This document shows, piece after piece, positions 12,433 through 25,800 of a stretch of 64,000 nucleotides of DNA. The notes below the pieces were generated by a model. It had not been told where the DNA came from. It searched no databases and worked only from the letters and a program-made list of their open reading frames with translations. The stretch comes from Haliotis asinina (lineage: Eukaryota; Mollusca; Gastropoda; Lepetellida; Haliotidae): NCBI RefSeq assembly GCF_037392515.1, contig NC_090288.1:868001-932000 (forward strand), in the 5' to 3' direction. Within the stretch, counting starts at the first letter, position 1. The number at the start of each line of letters is the position of its first letter. A program made the position numbers and the translations under genes.

Positions 12433-13290
12433 GCTATGGCCAGGTAACTCGTGAACTGACTAAATACACGTTATCTTAAAGGGTTATGTAAAACACGATG
12501 TACGGCACCTGTGGCTGTTAGCGCGCACAGTGTCCTATAGTGTCAATATGTGCGCTACAAAAATGCACATATTATTATCATTACTACAACACGTAAACAC
12601 ACGCACTCCCACTTTCTCTTTCCCCAGGTACCTCACGTCGCGTCAATACAAGCTTTTGTAGCAGCCACTGTCTATGATCACAACTGTTGACAGCAGCTTG
12701 ACTTCACACAGTGTGGACATGGAAAACCCAGTCTATTTATAGCTCTGATGGCATTGTGCTTCCCAGTGACGTGATTGATCTGTCTATTGATATTTGCAAC
12801 AATATGTGACCATTGTTTCCAACATTTGTTTCACAAAGCTTTACAAACTTCCTCATTGAAGTAAGATGAAATTATACTTTCTTCAGGGAAAGTAGACACC
12901 AGGCACGCCTAGTTACACAACATGCATCGGCAACTAATACATTCATAGATTATAGCTATTTCATATTTACAATCATTTTCAATCAAGATAATTGTATTCT
13001 TTCCAAGGTTAGAGAGGCCAGGCACTCATCAGGGTACTTCTGTATCTAAACGCCCTCAGTAAAACATTCAAGGTGGCCTTTGGACGTGTTGTTAGATACG
13101 CCTGGCAACGTTGTTGGTCTGCAGACGTCACATGTCTATAGAACGTTAAAGTGACATTACAGGTGTGTCAGAAGTATCCCCAGTCTCGTGATCGGGGCCT
13201 TGATTTTCGATGCTCTTTTAGTGATAAGAGAGGCGTAAGTGCTATACATTAACATTAACTTACGACTACGCCAAGAGAGCTTCGAAAATC
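12433..13290. other. intergenic, no gene recognised
   Basis: About 860 bp of unique DNA with no exon-like open frame, array or RNA gene that I can see. Confidence 0.5.
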
Positions 13291-13295
13291 TAGAC

Positions 13296-13385
13296 CCTGA
13301 GTGAGTGAGTGAGTGAGTATGGTTTTCCTTGATTTCGTATCAATATTCTAGCAACATCACAGAAGCTGTCCAACAGGTATAGAAT
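13296..13385 (-). mobile_element. SINE family B 3' end, fragment
   Basis: TGAGTGAGTGAGTGAGTATG followed by a diverged form of the family B tail read backwards (TTTTCCTTGATTTCGTATCA, ATATTCTAGCAACATCAC). It matches the end of the 9.8 kb SINE in reverse, and only the 3' end is present. Confidence 0.65.
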
Positions 13386-13721
13386 AAACATGTAATCGTC
13401 TATCAGATGGTTTTGTTCTGAAATGAAAGCAAAACTTACATTCTCAATTACACTGGAAACCGAAAGTGGGCTATTTTCCGGGAACAGTAATGGCAGGCCT
13501 TTCACGCCTCTCCCATAAATTAATTTTAACGGTTTAACGACTAGCCTGACTTTGGGTTCAAGCACATGTTCTGAAGCAAATACCACTTATGTGGAAACAA
13601 TTGCAGGGTGATATGTCACAGGGCTGATCTGCTTCCTTGTATAGAAGACGTGCACGCTCATGCATTCCCCATATAGTCACGTGGATGGCAAGTGTTGGGC
13701 GGGTATTCCCAACATTCCTAG

Positions 13722-13868
13722 ATACAGGTACACAGCCCTGTATATATGTATACAGGTACACAGCCCTGTATATATGTATACAAGTACACAGCCCTGTATA
13801 TATGTATACAAGTACACAGCCCTGTATATATGTATACAGGTACACAGCCCTGTATATATGTACATATA
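13722..13868. repeat. 28-bp tandem repeat, about 5 copies
   Basis: The unit is GTACACAGCCCTGTATATAT plus GTATACAG. It is open in several frames (repeats of ALYICIQVHSPVYMYT), which is a property of the repeat and not a gene. Confidence 0.93.
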
Positions 13869-14134
13869 TCACTACATTCAGTAATCTTAATCTGTAACAC
13901 TATCACACATCTATCTGAGGCGATTATCTGTCTTTTGTCCTGTCCAAGTTTTGGTGTTTATGTACAGCAGACGGGTATATTATATAAATTGTGTAAAACC
14001 TCACTCACTCACTCCTGTGGCAACTGTTTAGTGACGTGAACGGACTGACGTATAGATGTATCTCAGAGATCGCTGCCACCACAGTGATTGAATGATCAGC
14101 CATGTGTAATGTGCAATGAATCTTTATTTTTCAG

Positions 14135-14157
14135 ACAGAATGACTGCGGTGCCACAG
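14135..14157 (+). CDS. possible alternative first exon of the TBK1-like gene
   Basis: A short segment after a good acceptor (TTTATTTTTCAG) contains ATG (14140) and reads MTAVPQ up to CAG|GTAAAG, a good donor. It lies about 150 bp upstream of the first kinase exon and could supply an alternative N-terminus of TBK1-like length. Joining it in frame needs a weak acceptor inside the next exon, such as ACAGAG before GGCACT. I prefer the ATG at 14302 as the default start. Confidence 0.3.
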
Positions 14158-14301
14158 GTAAAGTAACAGGTCTTGCGGTGCTTTGCGCATCAGTCAAGAC
14201 TAGTCTCCTCACAAGTTGAGGAGGGGTAATAGATACTGGTGAGGATCAACGACCCCCTGACATGCGTGGACCCCGTGCTGCGACTACTACAACTCTACAC
14301 A

Positions 14302-17300
14302 ATGCTGCGAGTCACAGAGGGCACTTTTGGTCAAACCACAAGGCATATCTTCTTCACTAAAAATAAAATTGGCACGGGAGCCTCGAGCGACGTTTTCATC
14401 GGCGTTGAAAAAGTAAGATTTGCTGGCTTGCATATCAGAGTAATTCCAGCGTAGTTGAGTGAGCAAGGTCGTAAAATAGATTGTTAATAGACAGGTTGTT
14501 GTATGTATCATAGACAAGTTGTTATATATGTCATAGACAAGTTGTTATATATGTCATAGACAAGTTGTTATATAAGTCATAGACAGGTTGTTATATATGT
14601 CATAGACAAGTTGTTATATATGTCATAGACAAGTTGTTATATATGTCATAGACAGGTTGTTATATATGTCATAGACAGGTTGTTATATATGTCATAGACA
14701 GGTTGTATGTATCATAGACAAGTTGTTATATATGTCATAGACAGGTTGTTGTATGTATCATAGACAGGTTGTTATATATGTCATAGACAGGTTGTTATAT
14801 ATGTCATAGACAGGTTGTTATATATGTCATAGACAGGTTGTTATATATGTCATAGACAGGTTGTTATATATGTCATAGACAGGTTGTTATATATGTCATA
14901 GACAGGTTGTTATATATGTCATAGACATACCTATAGACAACATCACAAATATGCTTTTACAACCATTGGTTTTTTTAGATTTAATAATGGAATTACTTTA
15001 ATGACAAAATCTTTTCATAACTCATACTCTTATAAAATGATTCCCCCAAAACATTTACTGTTGGCATGACTTTTCTCAAAGTCTGTGTTAATCCGTGTTT
15101 TTTTGTGTGGACATTGTGCCGTGCATATAGATGGGTACTAGAAAGGTTCATGACAGCAGGTGGCACGCGCACCTTGGTTGTCAACTTCATATTTTATGTC
15201 GCTGACGTTGACGCCATCAGTACACATGCTGTTTGTCTTTGAAAGGCGACGGGCGACACTCATGCACTGAAAATCTTCAAGGATGCCCAGTGGAGCAACT
15301 CGCAAGAAAACATTCGTGAAGTTGAAGCTTTGACGAAAATGTCCCATCGAAACATTGTGGGATATTTTAGACGAGAAGAGGAGGTGAGTACTTCCGAAAT
15401 TTTTGAAACAAACTGTCAACTGGATAACGTGGAACATATAGTCTCGTTCGATATATGTCACTGTCTTATTTATATCCTAGGGTTACACAATAACTTGCTT
15501 CATCTAGGATGTCTGTTGACTCGGTACATTGCATACTAATAATATGCCCACGTTTATTGCTCCAAACTCCACTCACGAGGTGAATGCTCTTAGCGCTGAC
15601 AGTCAAAGCAGGCATATTATTACCCCTGATAACCCAAGCTGCCTGTTAGGTGCTAGAAGGTTATAGTTACATGACTTATCCCACCGGGTACCCATTTTCT
15701 GCTGGATGACCAGAGGCAATTTTGATCAAACTCGCTCGCCTAAGGTGAGATCACATGTATCACATTTGCTTCGTTGTGGGGCAGGACTCGAGTCAGACAA
15801 ACCGACTCGAGTCAAGCTGCCAAATACGGTCACCAGTCCAAGGACTGTCCAAGCTGAACGCTGCATACCTTCAGCTGATTTGTGACCTGAGCTCCATGCA
15901 CATGACTACAAACCACCACATACATCCACGATATCTCAAGGATATACGTTGTGATGTATGCATCTACGGGTTTGCGCGATAATTGCATTACCTCCCTTTC
16001 GTTGGCTCCCAATTCTTACGGTAGCGTATCAACTAAGCCATCGTTACAAATGAGCTTGTAAGTATCAACAAAGATAGCTGTCGCAGCTTGGAACGTTTAT
16101 TTGCATTGTGACTCGGATTTGGTTTTCAATCATACAGGTCCGAAACTTTACAAGAAATATATGCAAGATTCCTTCTACCTCTTCAGATGACCTCTGCATG
16201 ATTTATGTTGTCCAGTTTAATCGGTTAGATAGTTTAAAAAAAACGAAAGTGAGTTGAGATCGGTACGCTCAATGTCCCAGTGTAGACATCTGATTTGTAA
16301 AAAGCCAGCCGAGGGGGGTAATGCAGGGTATAGTGGAGACTTATCGGAAAGTATACCCTAGAGATATGGGCACATTAGGGGTCACGGTGGGTTAAGGGTA
16401 GACTCAGTATATTGGGGGGTCAATTGGGGTCAAGGATAGATTGAGTGTCACGTGATCATGTGTGGGTAAAGTGTTGTTTTCTGGGACGGTTTAGTGGTGT
16501 CACGGGCCTGTGGCGTTGGATCAGTAGGTGACATGAGAAATACCTGCAAAACTGTAGTAAAGGTTTAGATTGATCAGTAGGTGACATGAGAAATACCTGC
16601 AAAACTGTAGTAAAGGTTTAGATTGATGCTCATGCTATTGCCCATGTCTAAAGGTTGTCTGTGTGTTTTGATGTCAGCTATGTTTTGCTAGTATGGTACA
16701 GGTAAAAGTGTTCTGGTGATGGAGTATTGCTCGGGAGGAAGTCTGCACTCCTTTCTCCAGCAGCCAGAGTATATGAATGGCCTTGATGACAAACAGTTCT
16801 TCATCTTTCTAAGCGACACGTGTAAGTATTAGTTTAGGCCGCTACTACTGTTGTGACTTTGCCGCCATTAAGAACCGTTCGAAAGATCGGTCGACAGGTT
16901 GGTCAGTGATGGTGTAATGGTCAGTGTGGTGTTCACGCAGGTCAAGGATGGAAGTATCTCCGACAGCGTGGCTTTGTCCACCGCGACATCAAGCCAGGAA
17001 ACATACTGAGGGACCAGAAGCCAGATTCTAGGTATGTATGACACTCAGTTCTAGGTATGTATGACACTCAGTTCTAGGTATGTATGACACTCAGTTCTAG
17101 GTGTGTATGACACTCAGTTCTAGGTGTGTATGACACTCAGTTCTAGGTATGTATGACACTCAGTTCTAGGTGTGTATGACACTCAGTTCTAGGTGTGTAT
17201 GACACTCAGTTCTAGGTATGTATGACACTCAGTTCTAGGTGTGTATGACACTCAGTTCTAGGTATGTATGTCACTCAGTTCTAGGTATGTATGACGCTCA

Positions 17301-18219
17301 GTTCTAGGTATGTATGACACTCAGTTCTAGGTATGTATGACACTCAGTTCTAGGTATGTATGACACTCAGTTCTAGGTATGTATGACACTCAGTTCTAGG
17401 TATGAGTGTCAAGGTATGTATGACATTCAGTTCTAGGTATGTATGACACTCAGTTCTAGGTGTGTATGACAGGTTGTACCGTTATCAAACGCGTCAACGC
17501 GGGCCCATGTTCCTCGTATCGTCTGAGATCGGTTTGAGGAACAACTGCAACGTTAGCATAGCAATATATGTGAGTTCCTAGTACAGTGAAATCACTTACG
17601 GAGTTCTTTCCCTTGTAGTGTGGTCTACAAGTTGGCTGACTTCGGGGCCAGCAAGAGAGTTGACCAGGACAATGGCGAGTTTATGTCCCTCGCTGGCACC
17701 GAGGAGTATCTCGTAAGTATTAATCGACGCCGTGGTGTTAAGAACCAGATGCGTGCAATGTGCCTTAAATCCCTCACAGAGGTGAAATACCGCTGGAAGC
17801 GGGGTAAAATCTAGAGCTGCCTCTCAAAACAGCTGCATGCACACAGTAACGTAAAACGTCTCGTCTGCGGTGCATTTCTACAACAATATACTGAACTGTG
17901 TTTTCCAAGGAGCAGACAGTTTCATAAATAGTCACTCATTGCCCCTCTACCGTGTCTCAATAAAACAATAACTAGATGACTGGACTGAAAGGAACTCATA
18001 CCCAAGAATGTTTGCGATTGCCACAGTTCATCTCGCGTTCACTCACAAAACTTCATGCATCTCCAGTTTGTAACGACATAGGTCCATAAGTGCAGCTAAA
18101 AGATCTAAATGCCACTGTTTTCAAGAAAAATACTGAAACATTCTCTTTATGACGTCATTGATTCTCAGATGTACACAGGAGATGGAACAGTATGATATTT
18201 GCTGATTTCAAGCATTTCT

Positions 18220-18254
<35 letters not shown>

Positions 18255-21200
18255 TTTGTATTCCTTTCTATAGCATCCAGCGATGTATGAAAAGGCCTTT
18301 ATGGGTACAGGTGCCAATACGGTGTTCGACGAGTCTGCAGATCTGTGGAGCCTCGGCGTCACCATCTACCACGCCTGCACCGGCGACATCCCCTTCAAAC
18401 CTTACGGCGGTGTCCGCAAGAATCGGAGTGTTATGTGAGTGCCACTTATAAGATAATACTCAAAAGCAGTTGGGGGACACCGATAAATTTATGCTTAAAA
18501 TCGTGTGCGGTAAATTCGTTGTTAGTAAGTCTTAAGAAATGGAAAAAAATTCCGACATTTCATATGGAGAGCAAGTGGCGATATAAAAAATGTGACTGGT
18601 GTCAAAACTGGAACTCAAGGCTTGAGTTGAAGACTCTAGCAGCGATACATGCAACGCAACGACGTCTCATAGAGGTCACCAGAGTCTGTAATGTGTTCTG
18701 CAGGATAGCCTGCCACTCTTGGGTCAACCACTGAGCTAGCTCACGCAGGTGGAGGGTGATTGTCTCTAACACGTCTGGCTAACAGGTCACATGCATGGTC
18801 AGGAGGATAAGCTGGCCAGTCCATCCGAGTGACTTAGTTCTGTCGAAGAAAGTCATTGACTATGCATGCTAGGTGTGGCCTAGCATTGTTTGTAAACTGC
18901 CTGTGTGCCTATTCCATGAAGACAAGGAATCACAAGTGGTCCCAGAATCTCATCCATGTGCCAAACGGCATTAAGATTCCCGTTGATGACGTACAGGTTG
19001 GTTCTGCGATGGAATGAGAACTCCATAACACCACACTGTCTCCGCAAAAACGATTATGTTCACGGACGTTCATGTCAGCAAAACTTTCCCCAGATCGTCT
19101 GTAGACAAGATCACGTCCGTCATTGTGCTGCCATGCCCACTGTCGGTGATGTCATGCCCGCTGTCGGTGATGCCATGCCCACTGTCGGTGATGTCATGCC
19201 CGCTGTCGGTGATGCCATGCCCACTGTCGGTGATGTCATGTCCACTGTCGGTGATGCCATGCCCACTGTCGGTGATGCCATGCCCACTGTCGGTGATGTC
19301 ATGTCCACTGTCGGTGATGCCATGCCCACTGTCGGTGATGTCATGTCCACTGTCGGTGATGCTATGCCCGCTGTCGGTGATGTCATGTCCACTGTCGGTG
19401 ATGCTCTGCCCGCTGTCGGTGATGTCATGTCCACTGTCGGTGATGCCATGCCCGCTGTCGGTGGTGTCATGTCCACTGTCGGTGATGTCATGTCCACTGT
19501 CGGTGATGCCATGCCCACTGTCGGTGATGTCATGCCCACTGTCGGTGATGCCATGCCCACTGTCGGTGATGTCATGTCCACTGTCGGTGATGCCATGCCC
19601 ACTGTCGGTGATGTCATGCCCACTGTCGGTGATGCTATGCCCGCTGTCGGTGATGTCATGTCCACTGTCGGTGATGCCATGCCCGCTGTCGGTGGTGTCA
19701 TGTCCACTGTCGGTGATGTCATGTGCACTGTCGGTGATGCCATGCCCGCTGTCGGTGATGCCATGCCCGCTGTCGGTGATGTCATGTCCACTGTCGGTGA
19801 TGCCATGCCCGCTGTCGGTGATGCCATGCCCGCTGTCGGTGATGCCATGCCCACTGTCGGTGATGTCATGTCCACTGTCGGTGATGCCATGCCCGCTGTC
19901 GGTGATGCCATGCCCGCTGTCGGTGATGCCATGCCCACTGTCGGTGATGTCATGTCCACTGTCGGTGATGTCATGTCCACTGTCGGTGATGCCATGCCCG
20001 CTGTCGGTGGTGTCAAGCCCGCTGTAGGTGGTGTCTCTGGCACCTCTGTGACATGGAAGGAGACATCGTCTAACAGCCTGACGTCGGGACCGAAGGTTTT
20101 CCTGCCTCAGATGCTTCCTGGCGGTCTAGTCACGGACGTTAGTGCCTGTAGCAGGTGTCGTCGAAGATGGTTGGCGGTGACGGTTCTACTCCTCAATGCC
20201 TCCACAGCGACGTACCGGTCTTCTCTTAAAGTTGTCGCACGAGGGCGTCCTGACCTTGGTCTCTCACGTACTGTCTGGGTCAGTTGGAAGCGTTGCCGTA
20301 ACCTACAGATGACGGATGGACTCACACGCAACCTTCGAGCAGCTTCCCACTGTGAAACCCCCGCATTTCTCCAGCCAATGGCTCTAGCTCGGTCTTCAGT
20401 ATTGAGATGTCTACGTTGTGGCATGTTGAAAACAGTTACAACTGACCTTTTGAAAGATATGGCCCATATTTAGACTGCGGTTAATGACAGCATGGTTGGT
20501 CCATATTTAGGTTGGGGATAATCACGTTCCGGTTAGTCCATGTTCAGATTTGCGATAATCACGGTATGGTTGGTCCATCGTTAGGTTGATGATAAGTCAC
20601 GATATGGTTGGTCCATGTTTAGGTTGATGATAAGTCACGATATGGCTGGTCCATGTTTAGGTTGATGATAAATCACGACATGGCTGGTCCATGTTTAGGT
20701 TGATGATAAATCACGACATGGCTGGTCCATGTTTAGGTTGATGATAAATCACGACATGGCTGGTCCATGTTTAGGTTGATGATAAATCACGATATGGCTG
20801 GTCCATGTTTAGGTTGATGATAAGTCACGATATGGCTGGTCCATGTTTAGGTTGATGATAAATCACGACATGGCTGGTCCATGTTTAGGTTGATGATAAA
20901 TCACGACATGGCTGGTCCATGTTTAGGTTGATGATAAATCACGACATGGCTGGTCCATGTTTAGGTTGATGATAAGTCACGATATGGCTGGTCCATGTTT
21001 AGGTTGATGATAAATCACGACATGGCTGGTCCATGTTTAGGTTGATGATAAATCACGACATGGCTGGTCCATGTTTAGGTTGATGATAAATCACGATATG
21101 GCTGGTCCATGTTTAGGTTGATGATAAATCACGACATGGCTGGTCCATGTTTAGGTTGATGATAAATCACGATATGGCTGGTCCATGTTTAGGTTGATGA

Positions 21201-22814
21201 TAAATCACGATATGGCTGGTCCATGTTTAGGTTGATGATAAATCACGACATGGCTTGTCCATGTTTAGGTTCAAGATAATCGCAATATGTTTGATCCATT
21301 TCCAGGTTCATGATGATCACATGTAAACCATCAGGGACGATATCAGGAGAACAACGCTCGCCCTCTGAAGATATAAGGTGGAAAAAGACCCTCCCAGTCA
21401 CGTGTAATCTGTCACCGTGAGTAACCACGTCACCACCCTTCGTCACTGTCACCTTGCCCGTTAAGGCTACTGTCAGTTGAATACACACGTCACAGCGATT
21501 CAGATGATATGATGCAGATTGCTACGCACGTACACATACACACAAACAGGAAGGCGCATATAGACAGGCGTATTCAGACATGCAGACACAGAGACACACA
21601 GACGAACAGAAAAAAGGTCAGGGTTGGGTTAGGGTTAAGATTATATTTTTTTCCATTCATTGATTGACATTTTCCTTCATAGGTTCCCAAACATTTTCTA
21701 TTTGATGTAGGCCAGGGCAATAGCTTGACCAATCTGATAATGATATATTTTGGGTGCGGAACCAGGCCTATGAAAGCTTTGAACTATGATTTGGTCCGCT
21801 CACTGTTCATATTCCCTTCATATACACAGAGGGGCGTTACCCCTATCACAGATATGTCTCCCCCACACGTTAAATTTAGGACTGTACTTTGGGCGATGAT
21901 TCAAAGGTTTTTCAGTTTGTTTGGTCCAGAATTTAAATGTTTTAGGAGACAGCCACACAGAAGTTTCATCTGAAAAAGTCACAGAATTTCTAAGCTGTCA
22001 TAGTTCTACCTGTCTCCTTACAGACGGCCATAGTTCCTCTAGCAGTCATATCCAGCCAAACTGTTTCGTTTGTTTTTGAAACAAGACTACCAAGCTTGGT
22101 GCCACCGACAAGTCAATTATCTGCGCCTCCCTGATGCTCAATGCCATATCCATTTGCAATATTTTTTCAAAACACGATCATCAGAGGACAAATGGATGCC
22201 TGTTCTACTTGAAATCAGTTTAGCTGATCTGATGTCCATATAAAACTCTAAAATCAGCCTTCTCTTCTCTAAATCATTCATACTCTGAAAATGTCTCTTG
22301 CTGGCAAGTAAACAAAGGGTGAAAACTCTTCACGAACTAATGGAAAGTGATTAACAGAGTTGCCTCTCTTGAATGGAAGCAAGACCTTTATAACTGGTCA
22401 AGGTTTCTTTTATTCCTAAAATTCCCAGTAATTTATGGTCATGCTATATTATTGTTACATATAACAACTTCTATAGAAACGGGGGTGATGCTTGGTTTTA
22501 TGTGCATAGATACAGAGCCTGTTGAACTATTTTAGCTCTGGACTCAGGGAGCTGGACACCACGAGGAAGACCGATAATACAACTTGGATATCACAACTTG
22601 GATATCATAACTTGGATATCATAACTTCTTTCAGAACTATCCGAGACAGGACAGCGTCCATTATTGCTGGTCTGTTAGAAGCAGATCGGTGTCGACAGTG
22701 GACGTTCCAGACTCTAGAGGACAGTGTGCAGCGGCTGGTCAGTCTGAAGAAGTTCACAGTAATCAGCGCGGAAGATGCGGCACTTCACAACATCTATACC
22801 TCACAATCGCCAAG
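14302..22814 (+). CDS. TBK1: TBK1-like gene, exons 1-8: protein kinase domain
   Basis: Exon 1 carries the glycine-rich loop. Exon 2 reads ATGDTHALKIF...NIREVEALTKMSHRNIVGYF and holds the VAIK-type lysine and C-helix glutamate. Exon 3 reads SVLVMEYCSGGSL, the hinge. Exon 4 reads GFVHRDIKPGNILRDQKP, the catalytic loop. Exon 5 reads VYKLADFGASK and FMSLAGTEEYL, the activation segment. Exon 6 reads HPAMYEKAF and DLWSLGVTIYHACTGDIPFK, as in TBK1 (HPDMYERA, DLWSIGVTFYHAATGSLPF). Exon 7 reads KPSGTISGEQ...LPVTCNLS; it is only 111 bp and easy to miss, but phase and similarity both fit. Exon 8 reads IIAGLLEADRCRQWTFQTL, the end of the C-lobe, and runs into the ubiquitin-like domain (LHNIYTSQSP). All catalytic residues are present, so an active kinase is expected. 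Confidence 0.93.
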
Positions 22815-25800
22815 GTATTGTTTTTTGCTAACAGAGGAAGCTTGTCCATAACTCTCCACTGCGTATGTGTACGGCCCCGAAGATCATGATATTCTACCTA
22901 TATGTCTTTGTGTACGGAATTTTATTAGATGGCAGGAGGGTCGTATAATAATCCTATCGACCAACAATATATTTGTTGACATTATTTTTCTAGCATAAAC
23001 TGGAAAAAATCGTCTTTTACTCCAGCAGCCTCCTCACGACATTTCTGAGGCATCGCGTGGTCTTCTAGGAGCCTGCTCAATTAACGACAAGTTAATGGTA
23101 AAGTTGTCTTAATGTTTATGTTGTACCAGAATACAAGAGTTCAAGTAGATCAGGGTATGAAAGTCCTCTTAGTCGATGGCGATGTGTCATATGAGATTTG
23201 TTGTAAGTGTTCATTGAGATGTTTCTTCCATATGCCATTTCTACAAATGAAAGCATCTAAAATGTTTTAAACATTTTCATTGTCAGCATGTCCGAGCTTC
23301 AAGAAGCCATTGCCATGGCAACGGAGGTTCCAGCTCCACACCAAATGCTCTTCCATCGTGATCAGCGCCTGTGGGAAGTGGTCAGTGCTAGTTATCTGTT
23401 AACGTCAGTCAACTCAGATGAAGAAGAACCAATCATCTTAGTCAACAAATACGAATCCGAGGAGGAGGGTCGCTCCAGCGGAACTCTAGGTACATCTCTG
23501 CGTAGTCTCCGCGAACCACGACATATCAGTACAGATTCAGACACTGCCCAATAATTCCCTTAGTACATTCCAGCTATACAGGCGGTATAATTGTGGTTTA
23601 TTGTGTTTTGCCAGACCAACCACCAACGTTTGGATCCCGTCCTTCTGTGGATTGTGACACGAAGACAGCGTCTAATATCTGTGTGTTTGTATTTCGTCTC
23701 CTCCTGCAAGTGGTCGCCTCAGCCAGAGTTGAGAAGGGTCAGAACCGAGCTGAGCTGTCACTCTGGTAGGGACCTTCATCTCCCGAAGCCCATGACCAGT
23801 TGAATACAAGCGATAACATTCTTCCTATAACCAGAAGAAACGTATACAGAAAATACCTCCAGTATCTCTCGAGCAATTTCAAACAATTAAGACACCAGGT
23901 TTTTCGCAAAGATTAGCAGTGAAAACAGAAGACAGGTGACTTCACTGGCGTGGCGTGCAAATCACCGTTATGATGGCCGACCATGCTCTGGGATGTTTGT
24001 TTGAACATGTCCTGTAACCCTTTAAAGATATGTTCTCCCTGTGTGTTAAAGTGACTGACATATTTACTAGAAATGCTGCGAATGTTTTAGTGATCCATTC
24101 TATGATGCTATTACATTTTGTTTTTAACCTCCAGTGTGACATTTTGGCATTTAACGTGTTAACGCAACAGCGCGAGGCGTGCAGATGTTTAAATAACACT
24201 GTCAGAAAGGCTAACTTGTCTGTGTTCATGTTTCAGGTCCTACATAAAATATTTGCTGCAAACGGTTGAAAAGAAGTTCCGTGTTTTGTCAGAAACGTGC
24301 CAGGAGAAGAAGTCCCGCTTTGAACTGATGAGATCTTACGAATCGACAAGGAAGGAAATCAGCCGTGAATATGACACTACACTATCACAGAGCACAAACA
24401 CAGCGAAACAGTTGATATGTACAGTAGGTGTACGCTTTATACTTATGATACTTATAGTACGGGATACTGATGATATATACTGTACTAAACACTGAATAAG
24501 TAGTGAATACATGAAGTCATGGTGCCCTACATACGAACCTGTCCCGGGAAAACAGCAGCCATGCCGACCTAGTAATGTAAACACCTAAATCCACTACAGG
24601 TCATCTAGTCAAACACTGGCAAGTTACACATCGCCATAACGCGGTTTGTGTGGGGGAAATCACTTGAAAATGTTAATTCCCAAAGTATACAACAAATACA
24701 ATCAGTGATACCATGTCACGTTATTGTATTGTGAAAACCTAGAGAAATTCTGTTGATAATAGCCACTTACTTAGGTTAAGGACACAGACTCATTTCACGT
24801 ACATGACTCTCAACTGTTTTTTAAGTTACATGAATGACATACATCGGTGACTTCTGATCTTTTCTAAAGGTCATCATGTTCATCTCTAACGACACCACCT
24901 CCTCCCATAAAACCTGCTGATAACAGTAAGATGTTGTTGATAGTATTCACTGTGCTGATGATCCGCGGCAGTAGTCGGGGGTTCGAATCTGGCAACAATG
25001 GGGCGCGACTTAAACACGCAATATACGCTGCATACAAGCACGGGTGTACATGTTCTGGCGGAATTAAAATAACTTTATTCCCTGATATCTGGAATATATT
25101 GTTTTCTTCTCCAGATCCATAGGAAACTTTGTCTGTTGAAGAAAGAAGTGTGTACATTTAGAACAAAGCTGAACGAACATTTCGAATCACCGGCCGTGAA
25201 CTCGGAGAGTTTCTATCAGTCTGAAAGGTACTAGAATTTATATCGTTCAGTTATTGTATCAGCCAAAATTGCGTTAGGGCGACAACAATAATGGACTAGA
25301 TATGTTCTTACGTTGTACAACAATATATCTGTACGAGGAAAGAGTAGAACTGTCAGGTCACTGTTTGATGACAGATTATTGTGGAGTCGTAATTATTTCG
25401 TCATTGTGTATTTCAACTTCACATTTTTGTATTTATTCAGTACCAGTATGCTGAAAAGTGTGTTTGAAGAAACCAAAACCATTTTACGAAGAATCCGAAG
25501 CAGGAAAACTTTACTTCCGCTTCCGGAGTGTGAGGAACTTATGCACAAGAAGGACAGGTGAATGAATATGTGTTGGCAGACAGAAGAGTAGAACACAAAC
25601 AGATGCAACTAAGTGTACAAGATCAGGGCTGTTTTCTTTTCCTTGCTGTTCTAAGCAAGCGGGGCACAATCCACGTCAAAACAGTGTCATACCAATAGTT
25701 TGGTGCACAAAATTAAAGAGTAAAACGATTGTAGGGGAGCAGCTGGGCTCCCTGCGGCCCTGGGGATCATGTACTGTACCTGTATGTCTTTGTTTGTGAC

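Noticed and set aside
18956-20473. 505-codon plus-strand frame with GDVMPTV-type repeats
   Set aside because: It is the opposite strand of a Tc1-like transposase plus its internal 21-bp array. The transposase reading on the minus strand explains both flanks.
21243-21488. Minus-strand 81-codon frame across 21.3-21.5 kb
   Set aside because: It is the antisense shadow of kinase exon 7. The plus-strand reading KPSGTISGEQ...LPVTCNLS matches TBK1 and fits both splice phases.
24945-25010. tRNA gene candidate with GGGTTCGAATCT
   Set aside because: A B-box-like block is present, but no complete cloverleaf or paired acceptor stem can be drawn. It is probably a worn SINE head inside kinase intron 11.
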